Source: Bacillus solimangrovi | GTDB taxonomy: Bacteria > Bacillota > Bacilli > Bacillales > Bacillaceae_N | Length of the DNA stretch: 64,000 bases | Direction of reading: 5' to 3' | Assembly: GCF_001742425.1 (NCBI RefSeq) | Contig: NZ_MJEH01000001.1 | Coordinates: 50,246 to 114,245 of the forward strand | Shown: positions 45,791 through 54,138 of the stretch, in pieces | Layout: each line of letters opens with the position of its first letter | How positions within the stretch are numbered: position 1 is the stretch's first letter | The notes under the pieces: generated by a model | The model's input: only the letters and a program-made list of their open reading frames with translations | Database searches by the model: none | What the model was told of the DNA's origin: nothing | Position numbers and translations under genes: made by a program

Positions 45791-45980
45791 AGTTAATCCT
45801 CCTGCTGATTATTTTTTAATTAGATAAGAATCTGAAACATTCAGTGATGTGCTGAGCTATAAGCTCCAATATCAGATGTTGGAAGCCTTATGATTCAGCG
45901 TTCTTCTCTCGAAATCCTCAGACATTTCAATACTCAAAGTGAAATTATTGCCCCTTTTTATTGAATAAGCATGTAACGCG

Positions 45981-46247
45981 AAAAAACCTCTCAATCCTTA
46001 TAAAAAAGGACGGAGAGGTTCCGCGGTACCACCTTGTTTGGCTATCATAGCCCACTTACATGCTCAATAACGCGAGCGACGTTCAAGTTTCCTTGACAGC
46101 TCCAAGGTAGGTTCGATTCGTTTAAGTGAAGGGAGCTTTCAGCCGGTGGCTCCCATTCTCTATCATCACTCACAGACGTTATCTACTAATCCTTTTCAAC
46201 GCTAGTTTAGTTAATTATCAGAAAATTCAATTATTAAATTGATATTT
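45981..46247 (-). promoter_or_regulatory. T-box riboswitch leader of proI, probably proline
   Basis: T-box core AAGGTGGTACCGCGG at 46021-46035 (minus), terminator AACCTCTC/GAGAGGTT plus TTTTTT at 45981-46020. Stem I shows AGTAG, GATAGAGAATGGGAGC and the return strand with CGAACCTACC; CCT (46109-46111) in the specifier loop with A after it would read proline. CTA, one base later, would read leucine; proline is favoured because the gene is proI. The stretch 45791-45980 holds the terminator end and an untranslated segment with no other feature. Confidence 0.88.
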
Positions 46248-46252
46248 ATATC

Positions 46253-46282
46253 ATTATGCAATATCTCTTATATTTATGTCAA
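46253..46282 (-). promoter_or_regulatory. Promoter of the proI T-box leader
   Basis: Minus-strand TTGACA (46277-46282), 18-base spacer, CATAAT (46253-46258). Confidence 0.65.
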
Positions 46283-46412
46283 GATGGTAAATGAATTTAG
46301 ATGAATTAACATGACAACCGAGTTGAAAAAAGGTAAACTACTCATAATGAAGCATCATTCATTTTTCTAAACGGGATGATAATAACGAATGAGATGTGGA
46401 GGATAATGAGTC

Positions 46413-47381
46413 ATGGAGACGTTACAACAAACGAAAGATATACATCGTTTAACATTGCCGACTCCTTTTACGGTTGGTCCTGTGAATGTATATTTAGTCA
46501 AAGGTGAGAAGCTGACGTTAATAGATGTCGGTCCAAATACAAAAGAGGCGAAGGAAGCGTTAATTACACAGCTTGATGAACTTGGTTATGATTTACTTGA
46601 TATTGAGCAAGTTGTACTTACACATCATCACCCTGATCATACAGGTTTATTAGAGTTATTCTCAGCACATGCTGATATTGTTGGTCATAGAAGAAACGAA
46701 CCTTGGATTAGTCGAGATGAGGATTTTATTAATCATATTATTTCTTTCTTCAAAGAGTTTTTACCACAGCAAGGCATTACAGGTGACATGGAGAAGTGGA
46801 TTTATGCATTTTTTAACAATGAATATCTTACTGCTCCAGTTTCACTTACACACATTATTAGAGATGGGGATGAAGTGCCAGGAATGTCAGGCTGGATTGC
46901 ATATGAAGCAAAGGGTCATGCCCAAAGCCATCTTGTTTTCTATCGTGAATCAGATGGTGTTCTACTTGGTGGGGATCATATTATTGGACATATTTCATCA
47001 AATCCATTATTAGAACCACCATATTTTGGTGAGACAGAACGCCCACGCCCACTGTTACAATATAATGAAGCATTAAGAAAATGCTTGAAGTTGGATATTT
47101 CAGTCGTTTATTCTGGGCATGGTAAGGAAGTACGTAACATTGCGCCTCTGTTAGAGCGCCGTTTTGAACGCCAAAAACAACGTGCTGAAAAAGTTTTAGG
47201 TTATTTGAAGGAACAACCAATGACTGCATTTGAAATTTCCAAAAAGCTCTTTCCTGCGGTGTATATGAGTGAAATGATGCTAACCATGTCTGAGACAATA
47301 GCACAGCTTGATTATTTAGAGTATGAAGGACTTCTTACGATTGATAAAAGTGACGTATCATGGAAGTATGGAGCAAAATGA
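46413..47381 (+). CDS. yqjP: MBL-fold metallo-hydrolase (YqjP)
   Basis: 322 residues. Zinc motif VLTHHHPDHTGLLEL (HxHxDH form), downstream ligands in AKGHAQSHLVFY and LLGGDHIIG, and YSGHGKEV. From about 240 a winged-helix-like C-terminal domain follows (TAFEISKKLFPA to LEYEGLLTI), the layout of hydroxyacylglutathione hydrolase-like LACTB2 proteins. Synteny (after proI) supports YqjP. Substrate unknown. It overlaps the SDR gene by four bases (ATGA), so the two form an operon. Confidence 0.88.
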   Translation: METLQQTKDIHRLTLPTPFTVGPVNVYLVKGEKLTLIDVGPNTKEAKEALITQLDELGYDLLDIEQVVLTHHHPDHTGLLELFSAHADIVGHRRNEPWISRDEDFINHIISFFKEFLPQQGITGDMEKWIYAFFNNEYLTAPVSLTHIIRDGDEVPGMSGWIAYEAKGHAQSHLVFYRESDGVLLGGDHIIGHISSNPLLEPPYFGETERPRPLLQYNEALRKCLKLDISVVYSGHGKEVRNIAPLLERRFERQKQRAEKVLGYLKEQPMTAFEISKKLFPAVYMSEMMLTMSETIAQLDYLEYEGLLTIDKSDVSWKYGAK

Positions 47382-48169
47382 CAACATTACATGGGAAAAA
47401 GGTTTTCATTACAGGAGCTTCGTCTGGGATTGGGGCTAGTACGGCTTTAAAGGTTGCAGCCCAAGGAGCATTACCTGTCCTACTTGCTCGGCGTTATGAC
47501 CAATTGAAGAATATTGCATTAAATATCGAAGAGCAAACGGGTGTTCAATCCCTTTTCTATTCAGTAGACGTTTCTGATGAAGGGCAAGTAAAACATGTAT
47601 TTGAAAAAATAGAGAAGGAGATTGGCTTCTGTGATATTCTCGTTAACAATGCTGGATTTGGTGTGTTTGAACATGTGAAAGATTCATCACTGGAGAATAT
47701 TCGTAGTATGTTTGAAGTGAATGTATTTGGTTTAATTGCCTGTACACAAGCTGTTTTACCGCACATGCTTGAAGCCAATCGAGGTCACATTATTAATGTT
47801 GTCTCTCAAGCGGGTAAGCTTGCTACACCGAAGTCAAGTGGTTATGCAGCTTCGAAGCATGCGGCTCTAGGGTTTACGAATAGTTTGCGATTGGAGTTAA
47901 GTGATACGAATATCAATGTTTCGACAGTGAACTTCGGTCCTGTTGATACGAACTTTTTTTCACATGCAGATCCATCAGGTAGTTATGTGAAAAACGTGAA
48001 GCGGTGGATGCTTACATCTGAGCAAGCTTCAGAAGCTATCGTTCGTGTCATGATGAAACAGAATCGAGAAGTGAATTTACCTCGGTGGATGGGGATTGGG
48101 GCAAAGCTTTATCAGCTAGCACCTCATCTTTTTGAAAAGGTCGCAGGTAATGCGTTTAAAATGAAATAG
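47378..48169 (+). CDS. yqjQ: Short-chain dehydrogenase/reductase (YqjQ)
   Basis: About 263 residues. NAD(P) motif VFITGASSGIGAST, NNAGFGVF, the catalytic Ser in VVSQAGKLATP, Tyr/Lys in YAASKHAAL and the PG-equivalent NFGPVDTNF. A classical SDR with the characteristic C-terminal extension of the DltE/YqjQ subgroup. The start ATG overlaps the yqjP stop; a longer frame from 47360 lies inside yqjP and is rejected. Substrate unknown. Confidence 0.88.
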   Translation: MTTLHGKKVFITGASSGIGASTALKVAAQGALPVLLARRYDQLKNIALNIEEQTGVQSLFYSVDVSDEGQVKHVFEKIEKEIGFCDILVNNAGFGVFEHVKDSSLENIRSMFEVNVFGLIACTQAVLPHMLEANRGHIINVVSQAGKLATPKSSGYAASKHAALGFTNSLRLELSDTNINVSTVNFGPVDTNFFSHADPSGSYVKNVKRWMLTSEQASEAIVRVMMKQNREVNLPRWMGIGAKLYQLAPHLFEKVAGNAFKMK

Positions 48170-48201
48170 TAAGAAATGGAGACATCGATTATTCGTTGTC
48201 T

Positions 48202-48555
48202 TCATTCATTATCGATATAATAAATATCGATAATATCATTGAAATTAATCCATTCTACATCATTTGAATTGACTAATTTGATTTGCTTATGTTCAAGGAG
48301 TATTCTTTCTATCTTACCTGTGAAATAGCTATCATGATAAGGATGGAAAACTTGAATTTTAATAAGGCTATTTTGATTTAGTGCATCAGAGATTATTTGT
48401 GAAAATTCAGCTAGTCGTTGTTCATCTAGTATCACTCTGTTTCGTTTCAGCAGTTCCTTTTGATGCTGTTGGATACGTTGCTTATGTTCAGGTAACATCA
48501 TCCGGCTAGATTCCCACATTAAGTTCTTTCCGGGCGTAAGTTTGTTTGGTTTCAT
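48202..48555 (-). CDS. YolD-like family protein
   Basis: 117 residues. The N-terminal segment KLTPGKNLMWESSRMMLPEHKQ and the central KIQVFHPYHDSYFTGKIERI are standard for the YolD-like family. Members are almost always encoded next to UmuC-like Y-family polymerases and are predicted UmuD-like partners. It lies 11 bases after yqjW and is co-transcribed with it. This fits the yqjW/yqjX neighbourhood of B. subtilis. Confidence 0.88.
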   Translation of the reverse strand: MKPNKLTPGKNLMWESSRMMLPEHKQRIQQHQKELLKRNRVILDEQRLAEFSQIISDALNQNSLIKIQVFHPYHDSYFTGKIERILLEHKQIKLVNSNDVEWINFNDIIDIYYIDNE

Positions 48556-48566
48556 TTATTTACTCC

Positions 48567-49796
48567 TTATTTATAATGACCACCAATTTTTTCCGCACGT
48601 ACATGTACTTGACCAGCTTTTGTAAGAGAAGAGGCTCGCATAAGTGCAGTTGCTCCGTACTTGGCGTATATATTATCCATTGCATCGTTAAGCCTTTCTT
48701 TTTTCAATGAATGATCGAACAAGCTAAGTTGATATGGCCCTTCTGACTGAAGCTGAGACAACGTTACACCTGCACTACGGATAGATGAGTGATCCCAGTG
48801 TTTGCAAAAAAGTTCAAAAGCAGCTTGAAAGATATCCATTCCGAAGTTAGTTTGGCAACCTAATTTGATTTGCCTATGGAAACCTGTTGGGAAGTCAAAA
48901 CTTGCACCTCGAACTCCAACTGAAACAGTATGACCGCGATAGCCGTGAGAACGAGCGCGTCTCGCTACCTCTTCACTTAGTTCAAGCAAGATGACTTTAA
49001 TGTCTTCTAACGTTTCATAATCACGTGGTAATGTCATATGATGTCCGATTGCTTTTTGCTGATGATGTGTATTCGGTGATACAGGAGAATAGTCAATACC
49101 ATTCGCTGTTTGCCAGAGTACTTCTCCATTTATTCCCCAGCGTTTTTTCAGAAAATGAATAGGATAGTTTGCTAAATGACCAATTTTTAAAATCGCCATC
49201 TTTTGCAGGTGACGTTCCATTTTACGTCCGACACCAAACATGTTCCCAATCGGCAGAGGCCATAATGCTTCTTTCATATTCGAATGATCTAATTGGAAAA
49301 TTCCTTCCTCATTTTTTTTTGCAAACGCATCACAGGCCATCTTTGCGAGCACCTTATTTGGACCAATTCCAATTCGCCCATAGATCCCAGTTTTTTCGAA
49401 AATGGCTTGTTGCACTTGACGTGCAATCGCTAGCGGATCGCCGAATAATTTCTGACTGCCTGTCACATCAATGAACTGTTCATCAATTGAAAATACTTCG
49501 ACGAGATCAGTAAATTGTTCCAAAATCGTTGTGATCTCATAAGACATATCGATGTAAAGTTGCATGCGAGGTCTAACAATAGCGGCTTCTGGACATTTCA
49601 ATTGAGCTTCACGTAACGATTCTGCAGTTTTCACCCCATACTTTTTCGCTAAAGGGCATGCGGCTAAAATAATCCCACTCCTTCTTTCGGGGTCACCAGA
49701 TACAATGACTGGTTTATTTTGTAAAGCTGGATTCGCCACCTTCTCAACCGAGGCATAAAATGACTGCATATCAATTAAGAAAATTACTTTTTTCAC
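48567..49796 (-). CDS. yqjW: SOS-type Y-family DNA polymerase (YqjW/UvrX, UmuC-like)
   Basis: About 409 residues from GTG 49796, which has AGGAGG 9 bases upstream; the longer frame (to 49871) lies over the promoter. Catalytic motifs FLIDMQSFYASVEK and VFSIDEQFIDVT, HhH region MFGVGRKMERHLQKMAILKIGHLA, and a clamp-binding QLSLF near residue 370. A translesion polymerase of the PolY2 type. Two LexA-like boxes flank its promoter, so SOS induction is likely, in contrast to dinB at 25-26 kb. First gene of a two-gene operon with the YolD gene. Confidence 0.93.
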   Translation of the reverse strand: MKKVIFLIDMQSFYASVEKVANPALQNKPVIVSGDPERRSGIILAACPLAKKYGVKTAESLREAQLKCPEAAIVRPRMQLYIDMSYEITTILEQFTDLVEVFSIDEQFIDVTGSQKLFGDPLAIARQVQQAIFEKTGIYGRIGIGPNKVLAKMACDAFAKKNEEGIFQLDHSNMKEALWPLPIGNMFGVGRKMERHLQKMAILKIGHLANYPIHFLKKRWGINGEVLWQTANGIDYSPVSPNTHHQQKAIGHHMTLPRDYETLEDIKVILLELSEEVARRARSHGYRGHTVSVGVRGASFDFPTGFHRQIKLGCQTNFGMDIFQAAFELFCKHWDHSSIRSAGVTLSQLQSEGPYQLSLFDHSLKKERLNDAMDNIYAKYGATALMRASSLTKAGQVHVRAEKIGGHYK

Positions 49797-49820
49797 AATA
49801 GAAATCCTCCTGAACAAAAG

Positions 49821-49871
49821 AGAACATTTGTTTGTATTTTTATTATATGCGAATATACGTTCTTTATTCAA
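49821..49871 (-). promoter_or_regulatory. yqjW promoter with two LexA (DinR)-like boxes
   Basis: Minus-strand TTGAAT (49866-49871), 18-base spacer, TATAAT (49842-49847). Plus-strand boxes AGAACATTTGTTTG (49821-49834) and CGAATATACGTTCT (49850-49863) each match CGAAC-N4-GTTCG with few mismatches, one in the spacer and one after the -10. Confidence 0.78.
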
Positions 49872-49937
49872 TGGGAATTATTTCTTTTTATCAACATGTT
49901 GAAGTGCATTTACATCGGTTCGAAAGATATTTAATAG

Positions 49938-50202
49938 AAAGTATTCAAAAAGGAGGACAAAAAGGACGGAGAAGAACAAGGCGGTAAAGGTCCCGGCACC
50001 GGAGTGAAGGCACTGCACTGAGAACCATCTCTGCTGTCTTGTATCGAGGAATTTACTTCTCCGAAAACAGTTGCAGACGCAGATACATACGAGAGTTATG
50101 AAGGAAGCCCCACTAAAACCTGCCACGTCCTGTGGCAGACGTGGGATCAACACATCTTGTGCATGTACAGTCATTTTTCCCGGATTTTTTGAACATCCTC
50201 TA
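49938..50202. repeat. GC-rich intergenic element with imperfect terminal inverted repeats
   Basis: The left end (TATTCAAAAAGGAGGACAAA) and the reverse complement of the right end (GATGTTCAAAAAATCCGGGA) align as inverted repeats with shared TTCAAAAA and later AAAAA.GAC. The interior is clearly richer in GC than neighbours and contains CCACGTCC/GGCAGACGTGG stem sequences but no conserved frame. It resembles dispersed MITE-like elements of Bacillus genomes by memory (the segment around CTGCCACAGGACGTGG). The 139-codon minus-strand frame through it is not taken as a gene. Confidence 0.6.
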
Positions 50203-50313
50203 ATAGGATAGTTAATTAAATAAGCGTAATAAGAAGGCAAATTAGGCAAGACATGATATATTAGATTTATATTGAAGGCATCTAAATGAGCAAACATAGA
50301 GGAGGAAAAGCAT

Positions 50314-50664
50314 ATGAAGGTGCATTTTACAGAGCTTGCGAAAGATCAGTTAGATAGTTATTATAATGAACATCAGCAACAAGCTGGTTTGCAGCTTCTG
50401 TATGATACAGATGGCTGTGGCTGCAGTGTTGATGGTGTATTTATATTAACGATACAGGATGAGCAAGAACATGTGGATATGGAACTTTCGTCGAATTATC
50501 GTCCTGTTGGGATTGAATCAAGACATGCAGTATTTCTAGATGAAGAAATGACAGTCGACTTCTTACCAAAGTACCAAACATTCATGTTAAAAAGCGATCA
50601 ACAAATTATTAATCCACGTATGCGTTTTGTAAGTAGGAGGGAAAATGATGGCGAAGAAACGTAA
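50314..50664 (+). CDS. yqkB: HesB/IscA-like iron-sulfur biosynthesis family protein (YqkB)
   Basis: 116 residues. The N-terminal FTELAKDQLDSYY and LQLLYDTDGCGCSVDGV resemble HesB/IscA-like proteins; it keeps a CGC pair but not the C-terminal CGxC of true A-type carriers, ending in MRFVSRREN. This is the YqkB-like subgroup with uncertain role in iron-sulfur assembly. AGGAGG lies upstream. Its 3' end overlaps yqkE. Confidence 0.85.
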   Translation: MKVHFTELAKDQLDSYYNEHQQQAGLQLLYDTDGCGCSVDGVFILTIQDEQEHVDMELSSNYRPVGIESRHAVFLDEEMTVDFLPKYQTFMLKSDQQIINPRMRFVSRRENDGEET

Positions 50665-50899
50665 GCAATCTCAAAAGCAAAAGGAAAAACGAGAAGATGC
50701 ATTAGAAGTGAAGGACAGGCTCGGTAGTGATGTATTTGCAAAGCTAAAAGAAAAACAGAAAGAACTAAAGGCTGTTGAGGAAAAACATGCAGAAGAAGAA
50801 AAGCAACGTAAGATTAAAGAAAAGAAAGAGCGGGAAAAAAATAAATCGTTTGAAGAATTATTCGAAGAAAGTAATATGAATTGGAAAGAGTACAAATAG
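50648..50899 (+). CDS. yqkE: YqkE-like DUF3886 protein
   Basis: About 83 residues, extremely charged (Lys/Glu/Arg), predicted as one long helix or coiled coil, with the family ending SFEELFEESNMNWKEYK. ATG 50648 is spaced 7 bases from AGGAGG; ATG 50645 is possible. It starts inside yqkB, so they are coupled. Function unknown. Confidence 0.85.
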   Translation: MAKKRKQSQKQKEKREDALEVKDRLGSDVFAKLKEKQKELKAVEEKHAEEEKQRKIKEKKEREKNKSFEELFEESNMNWKEYK

Positions 50900-50932
50900 C
50901 AGCCTCCTTGTGACGGAGTGCTGCTATTTTAA
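50896..50932 (+). terminator. Terminator after yqkE
   Basis: ATAGCAGCCTCC (50896-50907) pairs with GGAG and GCTGCTAT (50915-50927) around TTGTGAC, followed by TTT. Confidence 0.85.
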
Positions 50933-50954
50933 TAACGACAATGAGGTGAATAAA

Positions 50955-51428
50955 ATGTTACTTGTAAGTGCGTGTTTGGCAGGTTTGAAAGTGAGATATG
51001 ATGGCGGGGATTGTTTACATCACACAATTGAGCAGCTTGTTTCTCAAAATAAGGCGACAACAGTTTGCCCAGAGGTACTTGGAGGTTTACCAACACCAAG
51101 AATACCAGCGGAGATTATTGGTGGTGATGGTGAGGATGTTTTAAATGGGAAAGCAAAAGTGATTGATAAGTCTGGAAACGATGTGACGGATGCATTCTTA
51201 CAAGGTGCTTATCAAACACTGGAAATAGCGCGTGAACTAAATGTTACCCATGTGATTTTAAAAGAGAACAGTCCATCTTGTGGTAGTGGTATGATTTATG
51301 ATGGTCAATTTCAAGGCGTCAAAAAGGTTGGAAAAGGTGTGACGGCAGCGCTATTAGAACGGAATGGAATGATTGTCGCTACTGATGAAAATATAGATGA
51401 TATTATTGAATACATTGAAAAACAATGA
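50955..51428 (+). CDS. DUF523 family protein
   Basis: 157 residues from ATG 50955, which has GAGGTGAATAAA upstream; the in-frame ATG at 50910 lies in the preceding terminator and is rejected. The family opening LLVSACLAGLKVRYDGG, CPEVLGGLPTPRIPAEI, and LKENSPSCGSGMIYDG are all DUF523 marks, with four conserved Cys. A metal or iron-sulfur ligand role is suspected for the family but unproven. Confidence 0.9.
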   Translation: MLLVSACLAGLKVRYDGGDCLHHTIEQLVSQNKATTVCPEVLGGLPTPRIPAEIIGGDGEDVLNGKAKVIDKSGNDVTDAFLQGAYQTLEIARELNVTHVILKENSPSCGSGMIYDGQFQGVKKVGKGVTAALLERNGMIVATDENIDDIIEYIEKQ

Positions 51429-51488
51429 TCATCGTAAACTTTGGAGTGCAGAGTGAAGATTCTCCACATAAATGGAGGAGTGATGTAG

Positions 51489-51842
51489 GTGAGAAGTGGG
51501 GGCAAATTGCTAACGCTAAATGCAACAATCATTTTGTGTATATCCATATTGATGTATAATGTGCCTTATCATTACTTAGCAATGAGTTTATTAGCAGTAG
51601 CATTATTTTATTTGCTTTTCTGGATTGTTGTACCTGTAATCATACATAGCAAAATAATACTTAAGAGACAAGAAGTCTGGTTAATATTCATACCGAATTA
51701 TGTAGTAATAGCAATTTTATTTATATTAGGAATTATATCGCATGTAGGTTTTATTTTTAATGCATTAAGTACAGCGACGTTATTTTCAGCAATTTTTCTA
51801 CCGTTAATAGTTGAGTTAATAATGAAAGTTGATGTGATATGA
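51489..51842 (+). CDS. Hypothetical membrane protein with four helices
   Basis: 117 residues starting at GTG (AGGAG 8 bases upstream). Four hydrophobic segments (about 9-25, 28-50, 63-83, 91-112) with a short basic loop (HSKIILKRQEVW). No family is recognised. It follows the DUF523 gene by 60 bases. Confidence 0.6.
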   Translation: MRSGGKLLTLNATIILCISILMYNVPYHYLAMSLLAVALFYLLFWIVVPVIIHSKIILKRQEVWLIFIPNYVVIAILFILGIISHVGFIFNALSTATLFSAIFLPLIVELIMKVDVI

Positions 51843-51914
51843 TTTTTTGAAGAGAAAAAGTAATATGAACAGAGGAAAGGCTTCATCATATAGTTAATAC
51901 ATTTTTAAATCAAG

Positions 51915-51950
51915 AACAGGTCTGAGCATGTTTGCTTAAGACCTGTTTTT
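51915..51950 (+). terminator. Terminator before the VOC gene
   Basis: AACAGGTCT (51915-51923) pairs with AGACCTGTT (51939-51947), inner AGCA/TGCT, followed by TTT. Confidence 0.85.
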
Positions 51951-52083
51951 CATTTTGTAAAAGTATACTGCATTATGAGGAAGGGATTTAATGGAATGGA
52001 ATCGAATTACAAAATGGTCTGTATAAATGAAGTAACTATTATAAGCGTGTAAAAAAATACAGCATAAATGAGGAGGCTCTTAA

Positions 52084-52515
52084 ATGAACAGAGTTAATCT
52101 AATTTCACTAGGTGTAACAGATATGAGTCAGTCAATTAAATTTTATCGTGATGGTTTGGGGTTTGAAACGTCGGAAGAAGGGGATAATCCTGACATCATT
52201 TTCTTTAACAATGATGGTACAAAACTTGCGCTATATCCACTCGATAAGTTGGCACTAGATATAGATGAGAAATCACCACCGGTTAGAGGTGGATTTTCAG
52301 GGATCACACTTGCTTATAATGCAAAGTCAGAAGCAGAAGTAGACGCAGTGATTGAAAAAGCAAAGCAAGCTGGAGGAAAGATCGTAAAAACACCTCAAAA
52401 AGTATTTTGGGGAGGATACAGTGGGTATTTTGCAGATCCAGATGGGTACTATTGGGAAGTGGCTTACGGAGAATTTTGGGAGTTTGACGATAATAACATG
52501 CTTATCATAAAGTAA
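52084..52515 (+). CDS. VOC (glyoxalase/bleomycin resistance-like) family protein
   Basis: 143 residues. Two beta-alpha-beta-beta-beta modules: RVNLISLGVTDMSQSIKFYRDGLGFE and, from about 60, GFSGITLAYNAKSEAEVDAVIEKAKQAGGKI. C-terminal GGYSGYFADPDGYYWEVAYGEF is typical of PhnB/glyoxalase-like stand-alone VOC proteins. Substrate unknown. AGGAGGCTC lies upstream and terminators stand on both sides. Confidence 0.85.
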   Translation: MNRVNLISLGVTDMSQSIKFYRDGLGFETSEEGDNPDIIFFNNDGTKLALYPLDKLALDIDEKSPPVRGGFSGITLAYNAKSEAEVDAVIEKAKQAGGKIVKTPQKVFWGGYSGYFADPDGYYWEVAYGEFWEFDDNNMLIIK

Positions 52516-52529
52516 AACACTTATTAGCA

Positions 52530-52568
52530 GGAGGCTTGGTCATGTCACAATGGTATGACTAAGCCTCC
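52530..52568 (+). terminator. Terminator after the VOC gene
   Basis: GGAGGCTTGGTCAT (52530-52543) pairs with ATGACTAAGCCTCC (52555-52568) with one G-U pair; the T-rich tail is weak. Confidence 0.7.
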
Positions 52569-52651
52569 ATACTTAATTTGTGTTGGTTTTTTAAGTTTCA
52601 TTTAGTTGTAAATATAGGTAAGTTTCACTTAATAATAGGAGTGACGGATAG

Positions 52652-53716
52652 ATGCGACACTTTTTACTATTGTGTTTTACCATTTTAATAATTGTTGTAA
52701 GTCCAATGTCAACCTCAGCGAATGGAACGAGTTATAGGCAAGAAGTGTCACTTCCAACAGGACAAGTTATACCGATGGAAGAGGGAAATGTTAGCATTGT
52801 AGCGGAACATTTGCTTATCCGTTTCAAAAAAGAGTCAGCAAGAGAGTTATTGATTAAGGGGAGTCCTAATATAGAAGCAGAGGTCAATGTTACATACGAA
52901 TTATTCAATAAACATGAAATAGAACAAGAAATACCGATTGCATTCCCGCAACTTGGACAAACAGGAGATTGGCAGGTTAGATTGGATGGTACTAACATTC
53001 CGTTGGATGGAGCAGTAGCACTTTCTCGTGAACAATTAATTGGACAATCCCCTCATTATGAATGGATTAATCCACGTACAGGTGATAGCTACGATATTTC
53101 TCGTAATGATAGTTTTGAAAAATTTGAAACGTTGCAGTCGAAAACATTCACAGTGAATCTACAACCAAGAACGAAGCAAATATTACAAGTTAACTATGAT
53201 GTTAACGTTTCATTAGATGAGAAACATAGTTTACACCCAGTGTACCGATTTGATTATTTGTTGCATCCAGCATCATATTGGAGTGATTTTCAAAATTTAA
53301 CGCTTCAAATTGAAGTACCGTTTGATGCACACATATATACAAACTTAGATCTTGAGAAAGTGAATGAAGAGATGTGGCTAGGTGAATTTGAAACGTTACC
53401 AGATGAAAACTTAGTCGTATTCTTATCTCCACGTGCTGGTATCCTTTTTAACAACTTGAATAGTAGAGGGTTAGCTCTTTTCATTGCGTTTGTTTTACTC
53501 GTAAGTTTTTATCCGATTGGGAGATGGGTGAAAAAGAAATTTCCAAGTCAAAGTAGATTAATTTCTTGTCTATTACTTCTTATCTTTCTGGGGAGTGGGT
53601 ATGATCTCCTTTCTCATAAAATAGTAGGATATCCATTTACACTTCTTCAGCTTGCTTATTATATATTGTATCTGATTCTAATCCTGTTTCTATTTGTACG
53701 GTTGTTAAAGAAATAA
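52652..53716 (+). CDS. Secreted or surface membrane protein of unknown function
   Basis: 354 residues. Signal peptide 1-22 (ending STSANG), a beta-rich extracellular domain (about 24-260), then three C-terminal transmembrane helices (about 270-290, 303-321, 328-351). The ectodomain has Pro and aromatic patterns such as EWINPRTGDSYDI and YDYLLHPASYWSDF-like LLHPASYWSDFQNLTLQIEVPF but no motif I know. The layout (soluble sensor-like domain ahead of a membrane bundle) could mean an envelope sensor or transport accessory; nothing supports either. AGGAG lies 10 bases before the ATG. The DUF6366 gene follows after 37 bases. Confidence 0.65.
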   Translation: MRHFLLLCFTILIIVVSPMSTSANGTSYRQEVSLPTGQVIPMEEGNVSIVAEHLLIRFKKESARELLIKGSPNIEAEVNVTYELFNKHEIEQEIPIAFPQLGQTGDWQVRLDGTNIPLDGAVALSREQLIGQSPHYEWINPRTGDSYDISRNDSFEKFETLQSKTFTVNLQPRTKQILQVNYDVNVSLDEKHSLHPVYRFDYLLHPASYWSDFQNLTLQIEVPFDAHIYTNLDLEKVNEEMWLGEFETLPDENLVVFLSPRAGILFNNLNSRGLALFIAFVLLVSFYPIGRWVKKKFPSQSRLISCLLLLIFLGSGYDLLSHKIVGYPFTLLQLAYYILYLILILFLFVRLLKK

Positions 53717-53753
53717 TTTAGGTATGTAAAAATTGTGGTAAGGAGAGTGTGTA

Positions 53754-53963
53754 ATGAAAGAAACTGACACTCCAAAGCAGAGAGAAAAACTTAGACAGGA
53801 AGAATTGAAGAGTAATCGGATGAATGGTGTAAATGATGGGTTGAACCGAGCAGAGAGTGGCAGTCTCGTAGATTTAGCTGGAAGTATCGGCTGGAGAGGT
53901 ACGGGGTTGATTATACTTGGGGCAGTGATTGTTTTTGTTGTAGTTACATTATTATTTAAGTGA
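53754..53963 (+). CDS. Small membrane protein, DUF6366-like
   Basis: 69 residues: a charged N-terminus (TPKQREKLRQEELKSNRM), then LNRAESGSLVDLAGSIGWRGTGLIILGAVIVF with one C-terminal transmembrane helix. This whole pattern is that of the DUF6366 family. Function unknown. AAGGAGAGTGTGTA lies upstream. Likely in one transcript with the secreted protein before it. Confidence 0.75.
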   Translation: MKETDTPKQREKLRQEELKSNRMNGVNDGLNRAESGSLVDLAGSIGWRGTGLIILGAVIVFVVVTLLFK

Positions 53964-53973
53964 ATGTGAGTAA

Positions 53974-54023
53974 TTTGAGCAGAGATTGAGGACCATTACT
54001 ATCACTGCTCAAAATCTTTTTTT
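53974..54023 (+). terminator. Terminator after the DUF6366-like gene
   Basis: TTTGAGCAG (53974-53982) pairs with CTGCTCAAA (54005-54013), followed by seven T. Confidence 0.82.
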
Positions 54024-54138
54024 GAATATAACTAACATAATTTATATAAAAATCAAGATGTAATATGAAATAAATTCCAGTCGATAGAATTTCTGAAAAT
54101 CCTTAAATGAAAGTAAATAAGTTGAATATACCTTCACC

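Noticed and set aside
46305..46350. Possible yqjP promoter TTGAAA with TAATGA
   Set aside because: Spacer is only 16 bases or less with a poor -10; not strong enough to list.
46669..47013. Plus-strand 114-codon frame inside yqjP
   Set aside because: Out-of-frame shadow of the metallo-hydrolase gene.
49878..50297. Minus-strand frame of 139 codons between yqjW and yqkB
   Set aside because: It runs through the GC-rich inverted-repeat element, has odd Cys/Phe-rich composition, no ribosome site and no family resemblance.
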